A DNA stretch of 64,000 nucleotides from contig JAJEKV010000011.1 of the NCBI GenBank assembly GCA_021234155.1, positions 6,157,132-6,221,131 on the forward strand. The letters run 5' to 3'. This stretch comes from Isoetes taiwanensis (taxonomy: Eukaryota; Streptophyta; Lycopodiopsida; Isoetales; Isoetaceae). Made by a program: the position numbers and the translations under genes. Position 1 is the first letter of the stretch, and each line of letters starts with the position of its first letter. Of the stretch, positions 32,330 to 43,262 are shown piece after piece. Below the pieces are notes generated by a model. The model searched no databases, was not told the origin of the DNA, and saw nothing but the letters and a program-made list of their open reading frames with translations.

Positions 32330-32960
32330 AATGTTCTGTAGTTATTAGCAACACTTATAGTTAGACATTTCTCTGCTGCTCATTCTGACGCTATATCCGA
32401 CTCTATGGATGACGCTATATCATTTTAACCAATCTAACGCTATAGCTGACGTTATAGCTGAGGTAGGAGCTGAAGCACTATGAGTCAAAGGTGTTAACAT
32501 TAGGTTCAAGCATATATGTCCTCTGACTCTAATTTTGACGCTATGTCTGACTCTAAATATGATGCTATATCATTTTAACCAATCTAATGTTATAACTGAC
32601 GTTATAATTGACGTAACAGCTGATGCACTATGAGTCAAAGGGTTTGGCATTAGGTTCAAGCATACATGTCATCTGACTCTACTTCTGACCTTACAATTGA
32701 CGCTATGCTTGACTTTATGTTGACCTCTACTTCTGACGCTATTTCTGATACTATCATTAGTTCCAATTCTGACTCTACCAATGACTCTATATTAGATGCT
32801 ACTATTGACTCTATTTCTACCCCTATCTCTGATGCTACTATTGACTCATTCAGTAGTACGAACTCTACTACTCATGCTAACATGTGATCTAACTCTTGTT
32901 TGTACATTATGTTTAGAGTTGATGCTATCATTGACTCTATGTCTAACTTTATACCATTGA
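32330..32960 (+). repeat. Degenerate tandem repeats of a CTGACGCTAT motif
   Basis: Two units of about 145 bp (32380-32520 and 32521-32665) share ATCATTTTAACCAATCTAA and GCACTATGAGTCAAAGG. A third, more diverged stretch (32666-32887) is open in one frame and encodes a Ser/Asp/Thr-rich SDATIDS-type repeat. I see no evidence that it is translated. Confidence 0.65.
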
Positions 32961-33111
32961 CTCATATAGTATGCACTCTACTTATAGTCATGCACTTTAC
33001 TATTCGTTTTAAGCCTTTTGAATAATCCTATATGCAAAGATACCAAAAGAGACACTTGCAATCTATTCAAATAACCATTTGTCTATACACTCTTAATATA
33101 ACTACTCTTGG

Positions 33112-33292
33112 GGTATTTGCCCAAGCGAACCCGGTAGAAATGCCACGCAGGCGTCCCGCGCCCGCGACCGTCCCGCCATGTCGTCCGCGGGTTCGCTTGG
33201 GCGAATCCGACGGGTTCGCCTGGGCAAATTTTTGGGGTTCGCCTGGGCGAACCCGATTGGTCTGCGAACTTCCTTTTGGGAGCCAATAAAGT
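33112..33292. repeat. GC-rich repeats of GGGTTCGCCTGGGCGAA
   Basis: Three or four copies of TTCGC(C/T)TGGGCGAA, itself nearly palindromic, lie between TTTGCCCAAGCGAACCC (33118) and CTGGGCGAACCCGATTGG (33243), which are roughly inverted. It is a GC island in AT-rich surroundings and may be a small foldback element next to the start of R copy 2. Confidence 0.55.
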
Positions 33293-33300
33293 GTGCGAAG

Positions 33301-35015
33301 AACGAGTGCTTTTCCCAGATGCTTCAATAACAGGAGCCAAATTTTTCAAGCGGCCAAGTTTTTAGTAACATGAGCAAGGGGTTTTTACATCAGCCAAATT
33401 CGTTTTTGCATCTCACAAGTGGTTTCCCGCAGCCAAATTTTTCAAACAGCCAAGTTTTCAGTAACAGTAGCAAGTGGTTTTTGCATCAGCCAAGTTCATT
33501 TTTGCATCTGGCAAGTGCTTTCCAGACAAGAGCCAAATTCGTATTTGCATCTGGCAAGCGGGCGCCCTTATATCGAGTCCGGGATGTGGTATTTCCGGAC
33601 ATTTTTTGTGGTGTTTCCGGCCATCCGATATCAGCCAAGTGGTATTTCCGGCCAAAAAAGTGGTGTTTCTGGCCAAAAAAAGTGGTGTTTCTGGCCAAAA
33701 ATATGGTGTTTTGGCCAAAAAGTGGTATTTCTGGCCAAAAACCAAGCGGAAACTGCGCGACGGAGTCAAAATCTTTGGCCGGATCCTTCTTGCAGCTCCC
33801 TGGACGGCTTGAAATGCTTCAAAAGCCCTTCCAATCGCTTTGTCTTCCTCTTTAACACTACTTTGATGAAGAGAGGAAGTGATTTGAGCTCAGATAGAGC
33901 CGGATCAAGCAAAAAATGACCTAAAACAGCTGATTCTGGGCTTAAAACTGTGAAGTGCACAGTGGCTGATAACAGGTGGCCGGAAACACCACAAAAAAAG
34001 TCCGGAAATACCACATCCCGGACTCGATTTACGGCGGTCCCTGGCAAGCGGTTTTTCGGACAAGCAGCCAAATTTGTTTTTGTCACAAGGATTTCCCATT
34101 GCGAACTTGCTAAAAGAAGCCAATTTCATTTTTGCCAGTAGGATTCTCCATCTCCAGCGTTTTGCTAGTAGCATCTCCATCTCCAATTTCATTTTTTCCA
34201 GTAGATTCTCCAGCGCTTTGCCACTAAGCATCTCCATCTCCATTTTTGTTTTTGCCAGTAGGATTCTCCATTTCATCTCCATCTCCGTTGCGATTTTGCC
34301 ATAAGGATTCAAAAGCTATTTGCATCAGCGAATTTTGCCACAGACCTAGAACCCACAAAGATTTTTAGATCAAGATCTGTCACAGCTATCTGCAGCAATG
34401 ATATTCTGGAGCAAGGATTCTTTACAAGGATTTGCAAGTGTTCTGCACCAATCTTGCAATGAGATGAGCAGAAATTGCCTGGCATCTTGAATCCGGAATT
34501 GCCTCAATCTTGAATTCAAAATTGCCTCAGTTTTGAAACTGTAATTGCCTGGAATCCAACGATTTGAAGCAAACGTCTAGAGAATCCTACGATCTCTTGA
34601 AAGGTTAGTTTTGAAATCTGTGCATATGGAGCGGCTTGGAGGCTATATCATGCTTTCATCTTTGAAATTTATTGCTGGGATTTAAGAATGAGAAGATGCA
34701 TTTATAAAGCTAGGGAGAAGGTTGCATTACCTCCACATCATTATGCCTTTCCAATAATAACCAGTTTCTGGCTTCAGGATCCGATGCTGGGGTGGTTAAT
34801 ATTTATAACAAGGATGACTTCTTAGGGGGCGTTTCAAAGCCTCCCAAGACAGTAATGAACTTGACAACTGCTATTGATATCTTGAAATTTAACTGTGATT
34901 CCCAAATTCTTGCAGTCTGCTCTCGCATGAAAAAGAATGCCCTCAGATTATTGCATCTTCCCTCATTTACAGTGAGCACCGGATCTCTCCAATTTTTTTT
35001 CCCGATTGATTATCT
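33301..35015 (+). repeat. Repeat R, copy 2
   Basis: Second copy of R. It lacks the 9-kb transposon and the hairpin insertion but carries a Mutator-like MITE (33562-34040). Comparison of the two copies gives empty sites for three separate insertions. Confidence 0.85.
33562..34040. mobile_element. 479-bp Mutator-like MITE with TIRs of about 70 bp and 11-bp TSD
   Basis: CTGGCAAGCGG is present on both sides (33551-33561 and 34041-34051). The uninterrupted site is at 21961-21971 in R copy 1. The TIRs share ATCGAGTCCGGGATGTGGTA, then TTTCCGGAC, TTTTTTGTGGTGTTTCCGG and ATCAGCCA. Long TIRs with a 9-11 bp duplication are the Mutator pattern. The inner part holds tandem GTGGT.TTTCTGGCCAAAAA units. Confidence 0.85.
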
Positions 35016-35337
35016 GGAGAGAGGAGAGAGGATTCCGTCACCTTGAGCAGACTTTGCTGAGGCTTTTTGCATCAGAAAATTTCACGGGCGATTCTTGCTA
35101 GTTTTGCAGGAATCATGAATTTGCAGGGATTGCAACCTCTTAGCAGGAATTATCAGGTGTTTTCAATTCTTGCTACAGCAGCCCATCTTTGAGGCAGAGC
35201 ATTGTCAGATCTGAGTTTTTACAATTGCACCACCCCATATTCTAAAGAAATTTCTTTCTGATCTGAGTGCTTGAAGTCGTCCTCTTGGTGTACTGGTTCA
35301 GATTCAAGCACACAATTATTTCCAGCAGGAATTTGTG

Positions 35338-35905
35338 CAGGATGTCTTCTTGAGGCAAAAGATTTGCTTCAATGTAGTATTCAAACAAGTGTGATGGGAT
35401 GGATGTTTTTGCTTAGTGCCTGGGGACTGCATGGAAACATCGAGTTAGGTAAATGCTGATTTTGTCAAATTAGACATTATGATTCTTGCGCTGTTGGATA
35501 TACATGGTAATGACAATAGGCGGGCTATTGAATCTTCGCATTATCTAGTTAATAAGTGACAAGAACAAATCCATGGCCAATGGCTCCAAGCAATGTTCTG
35601 ATCTATAAATTATCTTCTATAAAGAAGCATGTCTTAGTTCTATGGTGAACTCACGTTTTGGGATACAGAGGCAATATTATAGTTTCGGGCGAGTGGAGGA
35701 GTTTCATGTCCTGATGCAAGCATTAGTGGTTTCTCATTGCGAGCTTCAAAGTTCTTCTTGTGCCTGCTAGATCTTTTATGTTGTGCAGGATGTCTTTTTG
35801 AGGGAAAAGATTTGCTTCAATGTGATGTTCAAACAAAATGTGATGGAATGGATGTCTTTGCTTAGTGCCCCCTGACTGCATGAAGACATTGAATTAATTA
35901 CCTAA
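35338..35905 (+). repeat. Direct repeat of about 118 bp, two copies
   Basis: CAGGATGTCTT.TTGAGG.AAAAGATTTGCTTCAA continues through GATGGATGT.TTTGCTTAGTGCC at 35338-35455 and again at 35787-35905, offset about 449 bp. No coding function is recognised. The remainder to 36110 shows nothing else. Confidence 0.75.
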
Positions 35906-36254
35906 AAGTCATGATCTTACTATATCTACATGTATGTAATTCATATTGGGTAGATTCTATTCTTTGATACCCATCTTATATTATAATGTTATAGCGTGTG
36001 TCTTCAATGGAGCCCTAGATCGGACGATCAAGGATTTGATTGACCAACGGTGGAGATGATGTGTGCGTGTCTTCAACTAAAGTTTCATCTTGACCATGGC
36101 TTCAATACGATTCACTCAATCCGACAGTCGAACGATGAAAGGGAAAAGGGAAAAAGGAAAAGGGAAAGGGAAAAGGAGAGAAGGAAAAGGAAAAGTGAGA
36201 GAGAAAGGACAAAAGGAAAAAAGGAAAAGGGAAAAGGAGAAATAAGAATATGAA

Positions 36255-36845
36255 AAAATAATAGAATAGAATAGAATAGTTTTTTTAACGTCCACGGAGA
36301 CCAATAGGTCATGGGACCCATACAATGGGCTAGTACAATCATTACTACTAGGATTAAAAAACCCCTGCCTCGAAAGGTTTTCACGGGAAAAACCTTTGCA
36401 GTAATGATGATACTAGACAAGCGGAGATAATGACTACTGAGGGCTCAGTAATTGCTGACGTTTATCTAGAACCTCAAGTATGTATAATGCCAAGTCATGC
36501 ACAGATGGTGCTCTGAGAAGTTGTGGAAGCGTGGAATGGAATGCTAAGGTCAAAAAATGATTCCGGACTATCTCAAAAGCAGGGCAACTCAGAAAAGTAT
36601 GGCTTTCATCTTCAATAACCTGTAACTGGCAACAGGCACATAGTCTCGCTTCTCGCGGCAATTGCGGCCGCTCCCATCTACCTGTCTCAATCCGTAGTCT
36701 GTGGGACCCCGTGCGAATTGATGCAATAGTTACAAGCTTGTTCCTGGACAATGAAGCAAGTAAATAAGCTTGGGGCCCTGGTGCCAAGGTGGGATTTATG
36801 TGTGCATGATAATGACCAGTTTTCACTTGGGCCAAAGTAGCAAAT
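36255..36845 (-). pseudogene. 5'-truncated LINE with C-terminal Cys/His domain and (GAATA)n tail
   Basis: The minus strand reads GHYHAHINPTLAPGPQAYLL, SIRTGSHRLRIETGRW and CACCQLQVIEDESHTFLSCP: the C-terminal domain of a non-LTR retrotransposon ORF2 with a CCHC-like cluster (C-x2-C, H, C). The 3'UTR carries the shared CCACGGAGACCAA block and the element ends in GAATA repeats (36263-36280). The ORF is open for the retained part only. Confidence 0.7.
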
Positions 36846-37104
36846 AAAAAACGGAAAAGGAAAAATAGAAAATAAAAAAACGGGAAGAAGGAAAAGGAAC
36901 AAAAAAGGGTAAGGAAGGGGAAAACAAAAAGAGAAGGAGAAAAGGGAAAAAGGGAAGATAAATTGACCGATGGCCAAAAACCACTCAATCCGATAGTCAA
37001 AAAGGGAAATAGGAAAAGGAAAAAGGAAAAGGGGAAGGGAAAAAAGGAAGAGGGAAATAAAGATAAAGGGAAACAAAAACAAGAAAAAAAAATGGAAAAG
37101 GAAA

Positions 37105-37262
37105 AGAATAGAATAGAATAGAATAGAATAGAATAGGTTTTTTAGCGTCCACGGAGACCAATTGGCCTATGGGACTCAAACAAAAAGAGAGCAGCAAGCG
37201 TATTACTGACAGGATTAAAAAACCCCCCGCCCCGAAGGGTTTTCGAGGGAAAAACCCTCGAA
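37105..37262 (-). mobile_element. LINE 3' end only, (GAATA)n tail
   Basis: Five or six GAATA units are followed by TTTTTTAGCGTCCACGGAGA, the TTGGCCTATGGGACTCAA block and AACCCCCCGCCCCGAAGGGT, as in the 10.85-kb copy. It is embedded in polypurine sequence. Confidence 0.75.
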
Positions 37263-37918
37263 AACCCTCGAAAGGAAAGAGGGAAAAGGAGAAAAAGAAG
37301 GAAAGAAGGAAAAAGGTAAAAAGGGTAAAAGTGAAAAAGAAATGAAGTGAAAAGAAGTAAAGGAAAAAAAATAAAAACTAGGAAGGACGAAAAAGGAATT
37401 AGAAAGGATGAAAAAGGAAAGATTGGAAAAGAAAAGGAAAAGGAAATAGAAAAGGGGACAGAAAAGGAGAGGTAAAAGGGCACCGGAAAAGGGTAAGAAA
37501 GTAAGGTGGGAAAAGGAGAAAAAGTTAGGGAAAATAAGAAAAGGTGGGAAGAAGGGGACAAACAAAGAGCATGGGAAAAGTGAAATGGAAAGAAAAAAGA
37601 AAAAGGAGGAAAGGGGCAAAGAGAATCTGGGAAAAGGGCACGAGGAAGAGGCTAAAAAGGGAAAGGGGGTGGAAAAAACGGGAAGAGAGAAAGGGTGAAG
37701 AAAGAGGAAAAGGGAAGCAAAAAGAGCATCCAGAAAAAGGGTGAGGAAAAAGATGGAATAGAAAAGGAGGAAGGGGAAAAGGGCATGGGACAAAAGGGAG
37801 GAAGAAAAGGGTGAGTAAAGGGGAAAAAGAAAGGGAAAAAGAGCATGGGAAAGGGAAAAGTAACAAGAAAAATAGGAAAGGAGAAATTGGAAAGGCAAAA
37901 AGGGGGAGGAGGATGGGG

Positions 37919-37999
37919 AAAGAAGAAGAAGAAGAAGAAGAAGAAGAAGAAGAAGAAGAAGAAGAAGAAGAAGAAGAAGAAGAAGAAGAAGAAGAAGAG
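37919..37999 (+). repeat. (GAA)n microsatellite, about 26 units
   Basis: An uninterrupted AGAAGA run within the polypurine domain. Mirror-symmetric GAA tracts of this length are known to form intramolecular triplexes. Confidence 0.9.
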
Positions 38000-38599
38000 A
38001 TTTTAACGTCACGCAAAGAGGCACATAAAAAAAGTTGAGAAAAGGGAATAGAAAGAGGCATATGAAAAGGGAAAGCGAAAGGGAAAGGGAAAGGGAAAAT
38101 GAAAAGAAAGCGGGAAGGGAAAGGAAAGGGAAAAAAGGCACGGGGAAAAGCGAAAGGGTGGGGAAAGGATGAAAAAGGAATGTAAAGTTGAAAGGATAAG
38201 GGAAGCAGAAAAGGGAACGTAAAGTTGAAAAAGGGCACGAAGAAAAGGGGAGAGGGAAATGGGAAAAGAGATGGAAAAAAGGGCACGTGATCAAGAGGAA
38301 GAGGGTGGGGAAAGGAAGAAAAATGACACGTAAAAAGGTGAGCAAAAGAGAACGAAAAAAAATACATGGGAAACGGGAAAGAGAAAAAGAATAGGAAAAG
38401 AAAAAGGAAGGGAAAAAACAAAGGGAAAAATAGAAAGAGCTGGGGAAAGATAAAAAAGAAAGGAAAAAAGCCCATCAGAAAAAAAAAAAAAGGAGAAAGG
38501 GAAAAAGGGGAAGGGGAAAGGGAAGATAAAGTGAGGGATAAGGGGATTAAAAAAAGAAAAAAAAAAAAAAGGAATGAAAAAATAGTAGAATGAATAGGT

Positions 38600-39969
38600 T
38601 TTTGTTTGCACAGATTCCTAATTTATGCCCAGCAACGCTGGGCACCATTACTAGTTCCAAATAGTGATGTGTTAGGCATAGTGTGCGGTACTGCCCTTAA
38701 CAAGTTTTTTTTGACATGTGTACCCAGAAAATTGAGACGAGTGCAAATGTCGATATAGCTCCATGGTGCGCTGGAGCCAGCACTAGCCTAGGGGTCTTTT
38801 TCTCAGCAAGCAAGTGATGGCTTGCTTATTTGAGGAGATGAATGGACATCTCTGGTATTTTTCTTACCTCTATAGTTTTTTTCTCTGCAAAGTGTCCGAT
38901 TTATGATGGATCGAATGTGCTCTTCTTCTTTATGATGGGTTTGAAATGCTTCATTGACTTTTTGCTTGGTTTACCTATGTGATCTAATTATCTACCTCTA
39001 AACGTTTCACGTCTTTCAACTGCTTTGTCCGTGTTTTGTTACATCTGCTACCTTTTCTACTTTTTTCCATTCCGTGCTTCTAGCAAAAAGTACCTGGCTT
39101 TTGATTCGGCCCCAGGAATCTGACCTAAATTGACTTCCAATCCACCTGTAAAGCACAGCTTCTTTTCTCATTCTACATGTTAATTGGCTTTGGGGTAGAT
39201 CAATTCAGCCATGAAATTGTGGTATACAATACCTTATGCTGGCCTTCTGCAGTAGTAGTTTCTCAAGATCAGAACAATAGTGAGGTAGGAGGCAGAGAAG
39301 TCTTATAGTTGGACTTCTAGTACAAGAAGGTGCAGCTCTTATTTGATGAGTGCTAGTGTGCCTTACAAATCTGGGAATAAGGCAACAAGGATAGCAGTGG
39401 GCTGCATGAAGCTTGACAAGGGGAAGAGGCAGTTGTCTCTAGCTTGTGCGTCATATACCAATTTGTGAATAGTGCTTGTGTTATTGTGCTTCTTTGGCAG
39501 AGCTGATAGTGTAGTTAAGTAAGTTTTATTTCCTGTCAATTCAAGAGTAATGTATGGATCGACATATAGACATAGCATACTGGATATTTGCAGTTCACTT
39601 CATGATCTGAGGGATTGGAAATTGAGATATGGAGTTATTATGCCACTAACTGGCTTAAAATCAGGACCATATGGGGACTGTAGAAAAATGATAATTTGTC
39701 TTTGAGCGTGAATTAGGGATAGCCTTTTTATAATAAGCAAATGAGCATTGCAGGTTTTGTTGGGAGAGAAAGCCAAACTAGGTTTTGTTTGTGGGAAAGC
39801 CATATTACGGCATGCCGGAGAGATAAAGCAACAAATTATGTCAGTGAATGGACAACATTGCTATGTGTTGGTAGCCCATTTAAGATGTCTAGAGGTTAAG
39901 AGGCATGTTTATGCGAGTAAAAGGTGATTAAGCAATGTGGTGAAAAAAGATATTAGGAAGGAATTTAGA
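38600..39969. other. No gene recognised
   Basis: Ordinary-composition sequence after the purine domain. A short hairpin GCCCAGCAACGCTGGGC lies at 38627-38643. No coding signal was seen. Confidence 0.5.
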
Positions 39970-39973
39970 AGAT

Positions 39974-40295
39974 GGGTGAAAGCATGCTAGGGTGTACCAT
40001 CTAAAGTTCTTTTTAGGGAGTGCAAAACTACCCAAAAAAGTACCCAGCACTGGGTACTGGGAACTTGCATAAATGTCTCAATAAACAATAAGTTTGAGAG
40101 TTGATTCATTGATTTTAGTCTTTAATAGTATTGTTATCCTCTAATACTATAGATTGACATGTTATTGACCTTCAATTCAAAAGTTTTAAATCGATTTTAA
40201 TGGGAAGAAAAAACAGAAAGTACCAGTTTTAAAAGTACCCAGTGAAGGTACTTTTGAGGGTTCCAAAAGTGGTACACCGTAGCATGCTTTCACCC
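39974..40295. mobile_element. 322-bp MITE with 25-bp TIRs
   Basis: GGGTGAAAGCATGCTA, one differing base, then GGTGTACCA is mirrored at the right end. AGAT flanks both sides (39970-39973 and 40296-40299). The interior has several palindromic GTACCCAG/CTGGGTAC motifs. I cannot assign the superfamily from a 4-bp duplication. Confidence 0.7.
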
Positions 40296-40380
40296 AGATA
40301 TACCAACGCAATGCTATGTGGGATGTTTGTTATGGTTGAGAGGTGGGATTGATGCCGTTACAGGATAATGAAATATAAAG

Positions 40381-40436
40381 AAGATAAGATAAGATAAATT
40401 TTTACGTCCACGGGAACCCAACGGGTTATGGGACGG
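40381..40436 (-). mobile_element. LINE 3' stub, (TTATC)n tail
   Basis: GATAA repeats followed by TTTTTACGTCCACGGGAACC and CAACGGGTTATGGGACG, the same end as at 8617 and 45916. It directly abuts the next LINE. Confidence 0.75.
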
Positions 40437-40437
40437 A

Positions 40438-41215
40438 AAGAAGGAAGGAAGGAAGGAAGGAAGGAAGTATATTTTAACGTCCGCGGAGGCCAAACTTGAC
40501 CTACATGCAGTGCACAAAGCAGATAAAACCACACCAAAAAGACAAATGCTACTATACAATGTGTCCCTACTACTGGGATGAAAAAACCCCCACATGGGAG
40601 GAAAAACCCTGGTAGTAGGCTCTCAGATCCCTTGTCCTGTAAGGGATTCTCTGACGGTAGAGACTTGCAAAATGTAGGATGCGAGACGTGCAACCATTGG
40701 CGATGCCAGCAATTGATGCAGCGGTGCCGTAGAGCATCTAAGATCAGCATGTGTTGCTCGGATATGCGTATATGCCGGACACTCTTGCAGAGCATGGTGC
40801 TCATCCTCTACTGTCCGCATGTGGCAACACTGGCATATTCTCTCATGCCGGGGGATTCTCTGCCCTCCATCTGTAGTCCAACGACCTGTTTCAATTCTGA
40901 GATGATGGGACCACGTCCTCGCGGAGGCAATAGCTCTCCGTTTCTTCATAGATATATGTGCTTTCAAGTACTGGTGTGGGCCATGTTCTAGTGTTGGATT
41001 AACTTGCGTGTGGTAGTGCTCTGTTTTAGGCTTTGCACGAGTGGCTGCATCCCACAGAGTGGTGGCAAAACGCTCATTCAGGTGTGCAACCTGTCCCTGG
41101 GCATCAGGCATAGCCACAATCTGCTGGTAGTCTATAGACCACGTTGCGAACCACCTCTGGCAGTGCTCCGGCCATACCCTCTTCAGTCGTTGTGGCTCTT
41201 GTGCCAAAGTGTTTT
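40438..41215 (-). pseudogene. 5'-truncated LINE with ORF2 C-terminal domain and (GAAGG)n tail
   Basis: A minus frame (40623-41207) of 194 residues includes YHTQVNPTLEHGPHQYLKAH, SARTWSHHLRIETGRW and CQCCHMRTVEDEHHALQECP, paralogous to the 36.4-kb copy with the same C-x2-C..H..C cluster. The 3' end has AACGTCCGCGGAGGCC and a (GAAGG)n tail of seven units (40438-40467). No reverse transcriptase motif is retained. Confidence 0.7.
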
Positions 41216-41639
41216 CATCAATGTCAGCACAGGAAGTCTTATGCTTTATAGGATGTTAAAGTACCATATAGACCTAAGTATTCCTGATATACGTTTTGTT
41301 TATTTTGCCTAAGGATTTTATATTTAAGTGTCCAGCTGCATTATGTTTGTAAGCTCAATTTTGTCCAATCATAACATATGAATATTTGTTTCTTTTTGTA
41401 CACTGGCAGATGCATGGAGTTAATGAGAATATGCAAGCATCCCACTTCTTCATCACCGCTCTGCTATAGGTTTGCCAATGCCTATTAAATTCATGCATTC
41501 AAGAAGCGCAACATATAATTTGCTATTGCTCTGAGACTTTGAACTCTTGTGTGCAACTCTGGAATTGCCTGATATGCTTAAGATTCACCAAGTAACAGGC
41601 ATGTTGCACACCCCAAGAGAAGGCTTAGTCGATCTTATC

Positions 41640-43262
41640 AGGGTTATGTTGTCCCTCCAAGCCCAGGCATCACAAAGGGTGTTTGTCAAAATATTCAACT
41701 GGAAAATAATAATACCGTGGCTAATGGCTGTCTTTCAATGTCGGAAGCCCCTTCAGAGATTCATAAAAAACATGTAGGGCTATCAAGGACAAAATTTACT
41801 AGGAAATTGAGAGTTCTTTGCCAGAAAAATAATTGTACATGCTTCAAATATGAGGATCTTGAAAAAGCAACATGCAAGTTTTCTTTAGGTACTACTCTCT
41901 TATCCTAGCGTGCATTATGTCTTTAGGACTTAGCTCACTATATGAACATGGTTTTATGTTGCCAGAAAGTCTTGTTGGAACTGCAGGATGCAGTAAAGTG
42001 TACAGGAGTATATTAAATGATGGGAAGGTAGTGGCTGTTAAATGCTTGAATGAAGGTGCTAGAACGAACGAAGAGCTCTGACAGAAGTAGAAATTCTCAG
42101 TACTTTAAGCCACCCTAATATTGTGAATTTACTTGGTTATTGTGTGGATGGAGGAAGTCAGATTCTAGTGTACAGCTTGTCCTCTAATGGGAACCTGGAA
42201 GAGAATTTTTATGGTAAGAATTCTTGAAAAGCATACATTGCATGCTCCACATTGCAACAACGTTTTTACTTCATATTTTGCAGGGAAAGATCTCAAGTCG
42301 GTGTTGCCTTGGGAAGCAAGATTAGAATTGATGTGGATGCTGCCAAAGCTTTATGCTATTTGCATGACTCTTGTCCACGACCAATTATTCATAGAGTTGT
42401 GAAATCGACAAATATTCTTTTTTCAGCAGATTTTCAGGCTCAGGTTGGTAAATATAATCGAGAAATGCTAAAGATGAACACCACTGATGATGCTTGTGCA
42501 TTCAGATATCTGACTTTAGACTTGCAAAGTGGGCTCCATCAAATTCATCCCATATTACATGCCCATATGTTGTTCTCTAAGGTATGAACACTAATAACTT
42601 TTATCTACAAAATGACATCTCACACATACTAATTCATTTGTTTACAATCTCAAATACGTATCTCGCTCCTGAATATTTCATGTTTGGGAAAATAAATGAG
42701 AAAACAGACGTATACTCATTTGGTGTAGTGTTGTTGGAGCTTATATCTAGAAGACAACCAATCGATGTGTCTAAGCCTGAAGGACAAGAGAATTTAGTGG
42801 CATGGGTAGGGAAGATTTGCAAATATGTGCGGATATCCATTTGTTTCCAGAAGCTGGCCCTTCCTAATGTTGGAGTTTCAAAGTAGACCATTGCTTGAGG
42901 CAGAAAATATGGGGGAGCTTATTGATCCTCAACTAAAGGGCCAATACAATGACACTGAAATGAAAAACATGACAGTTGCAGCAGCTGCTTGTTTGCGCCA
43001 GTCATCTCAGTTTCGTTCTAGAATAAGCAGGGTAGGCTTACTAAATGAAACAAATTATGTATCAAACAAACTTTTATAAAATTCCATCCAAATTGTGAAA
43101 ATTCACCAAAACATTGTTTTTAGGTAAAATTGTTGGTTGGAGAAGAACAAAATGGCTTGCAATGGGCTGCAACAAAATTTGGTGAATCATTCAACGAGTC
43201 ATATCTCGATGAAATTGGGGAATCCGACATCAGGAGACATTTGGCATTAGCCATGGTAATGA
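41640..43262 (+). pseudogene. Receptor-like cytoplasmic kinase pseudogene (USP/RLCK-VI-like)
   Basis: The exon order follows the plant kinase family that carries an N-terminal USP domain: CFKYEDLEKATCKFS; a modified glycine loop GTAGCSKVYRS; the ATP lysine in VVAVKCLNEG; TEVEILSTLSHPNIVNLLGY; CYLHDSCPRPIIHRVVKS; ISDFRLAKWAPSNSSHIT; YLAPEYFMFGKINEKTDVYS; and a C-terminal ENMGELIDPQLKGQY. Two catalytic residues are lost: HRD is HRV and DFG is DFR. A frameshift follows TNEEL (about 42080), and the exon joining DFR to the APE region is imperfect. No USP domain was found upstream. It is a decayed or catalytically dead copy. Confidence 0.7.

Larger units (their letters stand above)
36130..38590 (+). 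repeat. Polypurine domain of about 2.4 kb
   Basis: The + strand is almost entirely A/G (GGGAAAAGG, GGAAAAAGG and variants), except where LINE 3' ends are inserted (36255-36845 and 37105-37262). The phrase CACTCAATCCGA.AGTC precedes purine blocks at about 36113 and 36982, suggesting an internal duplication. The long pyrimidine-strand frames here (Phe/Pro/Ser/Leu only) are composition artefacts. Confidence 0.9.

Noticed and set aside
37215-38475. Long minus-strand open frames (376 and 316 codons) rich in Phe, Pro, Ser and Leu
   Set aside because: They arise only because pyrimidine-rich sequence contains almost no stop codons. They overlap in two frames, have no domain and follow the polypurine tract exactly.
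37544-38593. Plus-strand Lys/Glu/Arg-rich frames in the purine domain
   Set aside because: Same composition artefact on the complementary strand.
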